Shown here piece by piece: positions 7,157-12,401 of a DNA stretch of 13,173 nucleotides. Within the stretch, counting starts at the first letter, position 1. Every line of letters begins with the position of its first letter. This DNA is from Pseudomonadota bacterium (GTDB lineage: Bacteria; Pseudomonadota; Alphaproteobacteria; Caulobacterales; Caulobacteraceae), in contig JAEWDF010000043.1 in assembly GCA_023390245.1 (NCBI GenBank), positions 1 through 13,173 of the forward strand, written 5' to 3'. Position numbers and translations under genes: made by a program. Under the pieces are notes generated by a model. It saw nothing but the letters and a program-made list of their open reading frames with translations, made no database searches and had not been told where the DNA came from.

Positions 7157-7861
7157 GTGAACCGCCCCTTCGACGCCGCCCAGGACCTGGCCGACGCGCC
7201 GCGCGTCGGCGGCGCGCAGCGGCCCAGGGACGCCGCCACCCTGATCCTGACGCGCGGCCGGGCGAAGCCCGAGGTGCTGATGGGCCGGCGCGCGCCCGGC
7301 CATGTCTTCATGGCGTCGAAATGGGTGTTTCCCGGCGGGCGGATCGAGCGGGCCGACTTCACCGCCGCCAGCGCCGCCGACCTGTCGCGCGACAGCGCCC
7401 GTCGGCTGGAGGCCGAGGTCCCCGCCCGCCGCGCCCGCGCCCTGGCCCTGGCCGCCGTGCGCGAGACCTTCGAGGAGACCGGCCTGATCCTGGGCGAGCC
7501 GGCGCCGCCTGCCTCCGTCGCCGGCCCGTGGCGGGAGTACCGCAGGGCCGGAGCCCTGCCCGACCTGACCGCCCTGTCCTACGTCGCGCGCGCCATCACC
7601 CCGCCGGGCCGCACGCGCCGGTTCGACGCCCGCTTCTTCATGGCTCCGGCCGAGGCGCTGCTGACGCCCGAACCGACCGCCGGATCGGGTGAACTGGACG
7701 AGATCGCCTGGATTCCGTTGACCGAGGTCAAGACGCTGGATCTTCCGGCCATCACCCGCTTCGTGCTCGACGAGGTCGCGGCGCGCCTGGACGACGCCGA
7801 CAGGCCTGCGCCGTTCATCCGGATGGTGCGCGGTCGCCATCTGGTGGATTATCTCGCCTGA
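7157..7861 (+). CDS. Nudix hydrolase with an insertion in the Nudix box
   Basis: A 234-aa Nudix-fold enzyme, expected to hydrolyse a nucleoside-diphosphate-linked substrate. The second half of the Nudix box is clear: RETFEETGL at 102-110, supplying the metal-binding glutamates E103, E106 and E107. The first half, PGGRIE at 59-64, lies about 27 residues too far upstream for the standard GX5EX7REUXEEXGU spacing. The insert (about 67-96) is Ala/Arg-rich and probably helical. This split-box layout is like eukaryotic NUDT19/RP2p-type proteins, which act on CoA derivatives. The comparison is from family knowledge, and the substrate here is unproven. It starts at GTG 7157, 4 nt after rnr, so it is almost certainly in the same transcript. 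The ribosome binding site is weak. Family is sure; substrate unknown. Confidence 0.9.
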   Translation: MNRPFDAAQDLADAPRVGGAQRPRDAATLILTRGRAKPEVLMGRRAPGHVFMASKWVFPGGRIERADFTAASAADLSRDSARRLEAEVPARRARALALAAVRETFEETGLILGEPAPPASVAGPWREYRRAGALPDLTALSYVARAITPPGRTRRFDARFFMAPAEALLTPEPTAGSGELDEIAWIPLTEVKTLDLPAITRFVLDEVAARLDDADRPAPFIRMVRGRHLVDYLA

Positions 7862-7867
7862 TCCCGC

Positions 7868-7874
7868 AAGGAGG
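7868..7874 (+). promoter_or_regulatory. Strong Shine-Dalgarno AAGGAGG for the DUF333 lipoprotein
   Basis: A perfect AAGGAGG stands 6 nt before ATG 7881 and fixes the start. It is the strongest ribosome binding site in the rnr cluster. The two genes before it have weak ones, suggesting the small lipoprotein is made in larger amounts than its operon neighbours. Confidence 0.85.
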
Positions 7875-7880
7875 AGCGCC

Positions 7881-8129
7881 ATGAAACCGATGTTCGTCCC
7901 GCCCCTGCTGTTTCTCGCCGCCTGCGCGACCCAGCCGACCACGCCGCCCGGGCCGATCGGCCTGCCGAATCCCGCCTCGGTCCACTGCGTCCGGGAGGGC
8001 GGAACCGTGGAGATTCGCCGCACCGACGCGGGAGACGCCGGCTATTGTCGACTGCCGGACGGGCGCGTGGTCGAAGAGTGGGAATTCTTCCGCGCCAGCC
8101 GGGGTTCGGAGCCGTCGCAAGGGCGTTGA
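7881..8129 (+). CDS. Small DUF333-family lipoprotein
   Basis: An 82-aa exported protein. A short signal peptide (MKPMFVPPLLFLAAC) ends in the lipobox L12-A-A-C15, so C15 should be lipidated and the protein anchored in an envelope membrane. The mature part contains a DUF333 core: GLPNPASVHCV (27-37), then REGGTVEIRR (38-47), YCRLPDGRVVEEWEFFR (55-71). Cysteines C36 and C56 could form a disulfide. DUF333 proteins are often annotated as putative hemolysins, but I know of no firm function and assign none. It follows the Nudix gene by 19 nt and probably belongs to its transcript. Its stop codon overlaps the -35 box of the rpmG promoter. Confidence 0.85.
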   Translation: MKPMFVPPLLFLAACATQPTTPPGPIGLPNPASVHCVREGGTVEIRRTDAGDAGYCRLPDGRVVEEWEFFRASRGSEPSQGR

Positions 8130-8153
8130 CTTTGCAACGCGCCTGAGTATGTT
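8126..8153 (+). promoter_or_regulatory. Sigma-70-like promoter for rpmG
   Basis: TTGACT (8126-8131) and TATGTT (8148-8153) are separated by 16 bp. They match the consensus -35 (5 of 6) and -10 (4 of 6). The -35 box overlaps the lipoprotein stop codon. Transcription would start near 8160, giving a leader of about 40 nt with AGAGG upstream of ATG 8201. This would let rpmG be expressed independently of rnr, as expected for a highly expressed ribosomal protein gene. Confidence 0.6.
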
Positions 8154-8200
8154 CCGCGCCTCTTATTTTAGCGGCTTTCGCCGTCGCAGAGGTAATTCCG

Positions 8201-8368
8201 ATGGCCAAACCGGCTTCCATCAAGATCCGCCTGAACTCCACGGCCGACACCGGCTTCTTCTACGTCACCAAGAAGAACGCCCGCACCATGACCGAGAAGA
8301 TGGTCGTCAAGAAGTACGATCCGGTCGCGCGCAAGCACGTCGAGTTCAAGGAAGGCAAGATCAAGTAA
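8201..8368 (+). CDS. rpmG: 50S ribosomal protein L33 (cysteine-free form)
   Basis: A 55-aa ribosomal protein of the large subunit. The translation begins MAKPASIKIRLNSTADTGFF and ends KHVEFKEGKIK, with YVTKKNARTMTEKM in between, the standard proteobacterial L33 sequence and length. The two CxxC zinc motifs found in some L33 paralogues are absent, so this is the zinc-independent (C-minus) type. The start is fixed by homology and by AGAGG about 8 nt upstream. It has its own promoter before it and a strong intrinsic terminator after it, so it can be a single-gene transcript as well as the end of the rnr operon. The ORF is short and lies in a different frame from a longer spurious ORF (8149-8376). 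Confidence 0.97.
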   Translation: MAKPASIKIRLNSTADTGFFYVTKKNARTMTEKMVVKKYDPVARKHVEFKEGKIK

Positions 8369-8396
8369 GCGCTTGATCCGAGCCTGAACGTTCGAG

Positions 8397-8425
8397 ACGC
8401 CCGGCTGGCCTCAGCCGGGCGTTTT
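8397..8425 (+). terminator. Intrinsic terminator of rpmG
   Basis: A perfect 11-bp GC-rich stem (8397-8407 with 8412-8422), a 4-nt loop GCCT, and a TTTT run at 8422-8425, beginning 28 nt after the rpmG stop. It is a textbook Rho-independent terminator on the plus strand. It ends the rnr/rpmG transcription unit 25 nt before the next gene. Confidence 0.9.
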
Positions 8426-8450
8426 GCTGTCCACCCCCGCCGATCCGCCC

Positions 8451-9083
8451 ATGACCGCCCTGCCCGTCGATCCGCATCTCTACGCCGCCTTTCTGGGCGT
8501 GATGGCGGTGATGGCCGTGACGCCGGGGCCCGCCAACATCTTCGCCGTGTCGACCGGCATGGCGCGCGGGCGCAAGGCGGCGCTGATCGGCGTGGTCGGC
8601 ATGAATTGCGCCACCCTGGTCTGGTTCGGCGCGGCGGCTCTGGGGCTGGGCGCTCTGGTCAAGGCGCTGCCCGAGGTGTTCCGCTGGGTGGCGATCCTGG
8701 GCGCCCTCTATGTCGCCTGGCTGGGCCTGAAGGCGCTGAAGGGCGCGTTCGCCACCGCCGCCGACCCGCAGGACGCCGTGGTCCACGCCAGCCGCGGCGC
8801 CTTCCTGGACGGCTTCCTGGTGCAGATCGCCAATCCCAAGGCGGTGCTGTTCTTCACCGCCGTCCTGCCGCCCTTCCTGGACATCCAGCGACCGATGGCG
8901 TCGCAGCTGGCGCTCTTCGCCGTGGCGGCGATCGGCATGGACGGCCTGTCGATGAGCGCCTACGCCCTGTCCGGCGCGGCCCTGTCGCGCGCGATGCGGC
9001 GACCGCGCTTCCGGCGCCTCTTCTCCCTATTCGTCGGCCTGCTGCTGCTGACCGCCGCCGGCCTGATCGTCAGCCGGCTCTAG
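8451..9083 (+). CDS. LysE/RhtB-family amino acid exporter
   Basis: A 210-aa inner-membrane transporter of the LysE superfamily, which exports amino acids or related small molecules. Five to six hydrophobic segments are visible (about 10-33, 43-66, 74-95, 117-141, 152-178 and 190-208). Family signatures are TPGPANIF at 24-31 and the NPKAVLFF stretch at 128-135. The substrate (lysine, threonine, homoserine, cysteine or other) cannot be told from sequence. I chose ATG 8451. The in-frame TTG at 8424 lies inside the terminator and is rejected. No Shine-Dalgarno precedes the ATG and no promoter is visible between the terminator and the gene, so how it is expressed is unclear. It is convergent with the Mrp operon. 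Confidence 0.93.
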   Translation: MTALPVDPHLYAAFLGVMAVMAVTPGPANIFAVSTGMARGRKAALIGVVGMNCATLVWFGAAALGLGALVKALPEVFRWVAILGALYVAWLGLKALKGAFATAADPQDAVVHASRGAFLDGFLVQIANPKAVLFFTAVLPPFLDIQRPMASQLALFAVAAIGMDGLSMSAYALSGAALSRAMRRPRFRRLFSLFVGLLLLTAAGLIVSRL

Positions 9084-9117
9084 GGCCAGTCGAGGTCCAG
9101 GTTTTCACGCTTCCGAC

Positions 9118-9162
9118 ATCGTCCTTGCGGGGCTGAGCGGAGCGAAGAACCCGGAACCCAGG
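9118..9162. repeat. REP-like palindromic element, copy 1
   Basis: A 45-bp element running from ATCGTCCTTGCGGGG to AACCCGGAACCCAGG. Its end segments are the reverse complement of those of copy 2 at 9207-9249, with 14 of 15 matches at one end and 13 of 15 at the other; the middle 13-15 bp differs. Each copy can itself fold as a hairpin through its CCCG(G)/CCGGG arms. Conserved arms around a variable centre are typical of dispersed intergenic palindromes in alphaproteobacteria. Confidence 0.65.
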
Positions 9163-9206
9163 GGCCGCCGTCACCAGCGGAACCGCATCATGGCCAAAGT
9201 TGTCGT

Positions 9207-9249
9207 CCTGGATTCCGGGTTGGTCCTGCGGACGCCCCGGAAAGACGAT
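9207..9249. repeat. REP-like palindromic element, copy 2 (inverted)
   Basis: A 43-bp inverted counterpart of 9118-9162, from CCTGGATTCCGGGTT (9207-9221) to CCCCGGAAAGACGAT (9235-9249). Its own arms TTCCGGG and CCCGGAA (9213-9219, 9236-9242) pair perfectly, while copy 1 has decayed there. The two copies are 44 bp apart in the only intergenic region between convergent genes. They could act together as a bidirectional terminator or mRNA 3'-end stabiliser; that role is inferred. Confidence 0.65.
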
Positions 9250-9321
9250 CCTGGACGAATGTCGATGGTTGCCAGGACAGACCTAGGGAACCGCCGACCC
9301 CGGCCAGGGTTGCCCGATCGG

Positions 9322-9705
9322 CTAGACCTCCTCGCGTTGGTCGGACACGCCGTCGCCGGGCTCGGGCGACAGGGGCGGCACGTCCTCGTTGCCTTCCATG
9401 CGGTCGCGCGCCAGGGCGGCGCGGACGATGAGCATGAGGCTGATCGGCGTCGTCAGGGTCAGGAAGACGGCGATCAGGATCTCGTGGAAGACCGGCGCCC
9501 GCCGCACCGCCGAGAAATAGAGGATCGAACTGGCCAGGATCAGGAACATCCCCATGCTGGAGCCCAAGGTCGGCGCGTGGACCCGCTGGTAGAAAGTCCG
9601 CAGCCGCACCGCGCCGACCGCTCCCGCCAGCGCGAACAGGGCGCCGCCGACGAGGGCCGCGGAAATGAGGATCGCCATCGGGACAGACAGGGCGGCGGGG
9701 GTCAT
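9322..9705 (-). CDS. mnhG: Mrp-type cation/H+ antiporter subunit G
   Basis: A 127-aa small membrane subunit (MnhG/MrpG/PhaG) of the multisubunit Na+/H+ antiporter. It has three hydrophobic segments (about 10-33, 50-66, 76-95). The family-typical stretches are GAVRLRTFYQRVHAPTLGSS (31-50) and FLTLTTPISLMLI (81-93). The C-terminal tail (about 100-127) is acidic, cytoplasmic-looking and longer than in some homologues. It is the last gene of the operon. ATG 9705 overlaps the mnhF stop by 4 nt and has GAGG 7 nt upstream. An open frame continues to 10095 but only because of GC bias. No clear intrinsic terminator follows; the REP pair downstream may serve. Confidence 0.94.
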   Translation of the reverse strand: MTPAALSVPMAILISAALVGGALFALAGAVGAVRLRTFYQRVHAPTLGSSMGMFLILASSILYFSAVRRAPVFHEILIAVFLTLTTPISLMLIVRAALARDRMEGNEDVPPLSPEPGDGVSDQREEV

Positions 9706-9983
9706 TCGATCACCTCGCCCCGCATCAGGAACTTGCCCAGCGCCACGCTGCTGGCGAAACCCAGCAGGGCGATGATCGCCGACGCCTCGAAATACAGGGT
9801 GCTGCCGGTGCGCATGCCCAGGGTGATCAACAGCAGCATGCCCGTGACGTAGAAGGCGTCCAGCGCGATCACCCGGTCCTGGGCGCGCGGCCCGCGCAGC
9901 ATCCGGAACAGATACAGCAGCATCGTCGCCGCCAGGATCGACTGCGCCGCCAGGATCGAGACGTTCAGCAGGGCGGCGCTCAT
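9702..9983 (-). CDS. mnhF: Mrp-type cation/H+ antiporter subunit F
   Basis: A 93-aa membrane subunit (MnhF/MrpF/PhaF) with three transmembrane helices (about 5-25, 36-55, 62-85). The conserved GPRAQDRVIALD motif (31-42) follows the first helix; its Arg and Asp residues are typical of the family. The start overlaps the mnhE stop by 4 nt (ATGA), and its own stop overlaps the mnhG start the same way. It probably helps build the interface of the antiporter complex rather than carrying out transport alone. Confidence 0.95.
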   Translation of the reverse strand: MSAALLNVSILAAQSILAATMLLYLFRMLRGPRAQDRVIALDAFYVTGMLLLITLGMRTGSTLYFEASAIIALLGFASSVALGKFLMRGEVIE

Positions 9984-10471
9984 CCGAAGATCTCCTGCAG
10001 CGGGCGGACATAGCGGTCGGTGATGGCGCGGGCGCTTTCGCTCTCGTCGACCAGGTCGAACACGTGGATGAGCAGGATGCGGTCCTGGGACTCATAGCTC
10101 ATCCAGATGGTGCCCGGCGTCGCGGTGATGATGCAGGCCAGGACCGCCAGGCCGTAGGGGTCGGTCAGTTCCAGCGGGATGGGCACGAAGCCCGAAGTGA
10201 CGGGACGCGAGCGTCGCCCGACGACGATGATCCGCAGCAGGGCGAGATTCGACGCCACGATGTCCCCCGCCACCCGCACGATCAGCCGCAGCAGCAGTCG
10301 CCGGCGGCGAATGCGCAGGATCGGGGGCTGCAGACGCCGGAAGGCCAGCCCCAGCGCCAGGCCCAGGCCGGCCCCGACCAGCACCCGCCCCGGCGCCAGG
10401 CTCTGGCCCAGCACCAGCCAGGTCGCCAGAACGAAGAGGGTCAGCGTCGGATAGGGCAGCCAGCGCCTCAT
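9980..10471 (-). CDS. mnhE: Mrp-type cation/H+ antiporter subunit E
   Basis: A 163-aa membrane subunit (MnhE/MrpE/PhaE). Two N-terminal hydrophobic segments (about 8-23 and 28-45) precede an Arg-rich cytoplasmic loop (about 45-62, RRRR at 55-58) and a further segment around 64-85. The C-terminal soluble part has the family-typical VPIPLELTDPYGLAVLACII (96-115) then TATPGTIW (116-123). ATG 10471 overlaps the mnhD TGA by 4 nt. MrpE is needed for full assembly or stability of the complex in studied bacteria; the same is inferred here. Confidence 0.95.
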   Translation of the reverse strand: MRRWLPYPTLTLFVLATWLVLGQSLAPGRVLVGAGLGLALGLAFRRLQPPILRIRRRRLLLRLIVRVAGDIVASNLALLRIIVVGRRSRPVTSGFVPIPLELTDPYGLAVLACIITATPGTIWMSYESQDRILLIHVFDLVDESESARAITDRYVRPLQEIFG

Positions 10472-12060
10472 GGCCGCGCCTCCGGCCCCATGACGGAGGC
10501 GACGTAGCGGGCGGGATCGAGCAGCTCCAGGGCCGTGCCGCGCAGATAGTCCAGCGGCCCGCCGATGGCGAAGGTCAGGACCAGCAGTCCGAACAGCAGG
10601 GCGCCGACGGCGATACCCTCGTGCAACCGGATCGTCGGCGCGATCCGGTCCGGCTCGGCCCACAGGATCTGAATTCCGGCGCGGGCCAGCGCGACCAGGG
10701 CCAGCAGGCTGGAGATGATCAGCACCCCGGCCAGCACCGGGCCCGCCGCGGGGAACGGCCCCGCCGGATCGGCGAGCAGCGGGGCGATCATCGCCACCTT
10801 GGCCAGGAACCCCGGCAGCGGCGGTATGCCCGAGATCAGCAGGGTGCAGACCAGGAATCCAGCGCTGAGCAGACCCAGAGGCGCGGCGATGACCACCACC
10901 CGCTCCTCTTCCTCGGTATAGGCGCCCTCGTCCTCCGGCTCGTAGGCGTCGAGCAGGGACGGCGCCTCGAAGGCGTCGCTGGACTCGCCGTCGTCGGCCG
11001 CCACCAGGCCGCCCAGCAGATAGAAGGCGGCGGCGCCCAGCGTCGACACGACCAGATACAGCAAGGCGCCGGTCATCACCTCCGGAACGCGGAACACCAG
11101 CGCGGCCAGCAGGGTTCCGGCCGAGACCAGGACGCTGTAGCCGGCCAGCCGGCCCAGGTCGCGCGCCGCCAGCATGCCGACCAGGCCGACCCCGATGGTC
11201 ATCACCCCGGCGATGAACAGCCAGGCCTCGCCGAAGCCCGTCGAGACGCCCGCCGCCGGTCCGAAGAACAGCAGCCCCAGGCGGAGCAGGCTGTAGACCC
11301 CGACCTTGGTCATGATGGCGAACATCGCCGCGGCCGGGGCGCTGGCGGCGTCATAGGCGCGCGGCAACCAGAAGCCGATCGGCCAGGCCGCCGCCTTGAT
11401 CAGGAAGGCGACCCCCAGCAGGGCCGCGCCGGCGTGGAACAGGGTCCGGGCGTCGTCGGCCAGGAACGGAATGCGCTGGGACAGCACCGCCATGTTGAGC
11501 GTGCCGGCGACGCCGAAGATCAGGCTGACACCGACCAGGAACAGCAGCGAGGCGACCAGGTTGATGACGATGTAGTGCAGTCCGGCCCTGACCCGCTCCG
11601 GCCCGGAGCCGTGCAGCAGCAAGGCGTAGGAGGCCGCCAGCAGGATCTCGAAGAAGACGAACAGGTTGAACAGGTCCCCGGTCAGGAAGGCGCCGTTCAG
11701 CCCCATCAGCAGCAGTTGCGAGAAGACCGGATAGTACGGTCCCAGCCGCCCCCAGCGCCCGAGCGAGAACACCGCATTCACCAGCCCCAGGACGGCGGCC
11801 AGGATCACCATCAGCACCGCCAGCCGGTCTGCGACCAGCACGATCGCCACCGACGTCGGCCAGTTCCCCAGGCGATAGGTGGCGGCGACCTCCCCGCCGC
11901 CCACGCGCATGGCCAGCGCCGCCGCGACCGCCAGCAGCGCCGCCGAGGCTACGATCGACACCGCCGCCTGGACCGGCCGCGCCCGCGTCGCCGGCAGCAG
12001 CAGGACGGCGGCGGCGGCCAGCGGCAGCAGGATCGGCAGGATGACCAGATGCTGGCTCAT
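10468..12060 (-). CDS. mnhD: Mrp-type cation/H+ antiporter subunit D (complex I NuoL/M/N-like)
   Basis: A 530-aa membrane protein related to the proton-pumping subunits of respiratory complex I; with subunit A it forms the ion-translocating core. About 14 hydrophobic segments are visible. Key residues seen are E138 in FFEILLAASYALLLHG (equivalent to the essential Glu of MrpD), K222 in FLIKAAAWPIGFWLP and K252 in MTKVGVYSLLR. A strongly acidic hydrophilic loop at 356-387 (14 Asp/Glu in 32 residues) separates two membrane parts. LISGIPPLPGFLAK at 408-421 is the usual late motif. ATG 12060 overlaps the mnhC stop by 4 nt. The open frame runs on upstream but has no homology there. Confidence 0.96.
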   Translation of the reverse strand: MSQHLVILPILLPLAAAAVLLLPATRARPVQAAVSIVASAALLAVAAALAMRVGGGEVAATYRLGNWPTSVAIVLVADRLAVLMVILAAVLGLVNAVFSLGRWGRLGPYYPVFSQLLLMGLNGAFLTGDLFNLFVFFEILLAASYALLLHGSGPERVRAGLHYIVINLVASLLFLVGVSLIFGVAGTLNMAVLSQRIPFLADDARTLFHAGAALLGVAFLIKAAAWPIGFWLPRAYDAASAPAAAMFAIMTKVGVYSLLRLGLLFFGPAAGVSTGFGEAWLFIAGVMTIGVGLVGMLAARDLGRLAGYSVLVSAGTLLAALVFRVPEVMTGALLYLVVSTLGAAAFYLLGGLVAADDGESSDAFEAPSLLDAYEPEDEGAYTEEEERVVVIAAPLGLLSAGFLVCTLLISGIPPLPGFLAKVAMIAPLLADPAGPFPAAGPVLAGVLIISSLLALVALARAGIQILWAEPDRIAPTIRLHEGIAVGALLFGLLVLTFAIGGPLDYLRGTALELLDPARYVASVMGPEARP

Positions 12061-12401
12061 GCCTCCTCGTCCTTGCGGCCGTCGACCTGGTCGCTGCCCG
12101 CCAGGCCGCGGGCGGCCAGGATCACCACCAGCAGCAGCGCCGTCGTGGCGAAGCCGATGACGATGGCGGTCAGCACCAGCGCCTGCGGCAGGGGGTCGGC
12201 GTAGTCGATCAGCGAGCCGGCGCGGCCGCGCAGGATGGGCTCGGCCCCGATGCGCAGGCCCCCGGTCGAGAAGATGAACAGGTTCACCGCGTAGGACAGC
12301 AGGTTCAGGCCGATCAGCACCTGGAAGGTGCGCGGGCGCAGCACCAGCCACACGCCGGACGCGGTCAGCACGCCGATGGCCAGGGCCAGCACGATCTCCA
12401 T
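12057..12401 (-). CDS. mnhC: Mrp-type cation/H+ antiporter subunit C (NuoK-like)
   Basis: A 114-aa membrane subunit homologous to complex I NuoK, with three helices (about 3-21, 27-47, 73-98). Family motifs are VLIGLNLLSYAVNLFIF (28-44) and the stretch DPLPQALVLTAIVIGFATTA (69-88). The C-terminal tail is charged and short. The start shares one base with the stop of the upstream fused A/B gene (TGATG), so translation is probably coupled. Confidence 0.96.
   Translation of the reverse strand: MEIVLALAIGVLTASGVWLVLRPRTFQVLIGLNLLSYAVNLFIFSTGGLRIGAEPILRGRAGSLIDYADPLPQALVLTAIVIGFATTALLLVVILAARGLAGSDQVDGRKDEEA

Noticed and set aside
5871..7160. 429-aa open frame on the plus strand in another frame of rnr
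   Set aside because: Arg/Pro/Gly/Ala-rich out-of-frame reading of rnr with no domain.
4726..7362. 878-aa open frame on the minus strand opposite rnr
   Set aside because: It is an antisense shadow of a GC-rich gene. The composition is biased to Gly/Ala/Asp/His/Gln, no domain is recognisable, and rnr on the other strand is unmistakable.
8149..8376. 75-aa frame overlapping rpmG
   Set aside because: The correct frame at 8201-8368 gives an exact L33 protein; this one is an out-of-frame shadow.
9190..9852. 220-aa open frame on the plus strand between lysE and the Mrp genes
   Set aside because: It runs through the repeat pair and antisense to mnhG and mnhF; no homology or ribosome binding site.
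9705..10095. N-terminal extension of mnhG
   Set aside because: The open frame upstream of 9705 overlaps mnhF completely and reads as Arg/Ala/Pro-rich noise; ATG 9705 has a ribosome binding site and begins the family homology.
10621..12204. 527-aa open frame on the plus strand opposite mnhD and mnhC
   Set aside because: Gln/Arg/Gly/Asp-rich low-complexity translation mirroring membrane-protein codons; not a gene.
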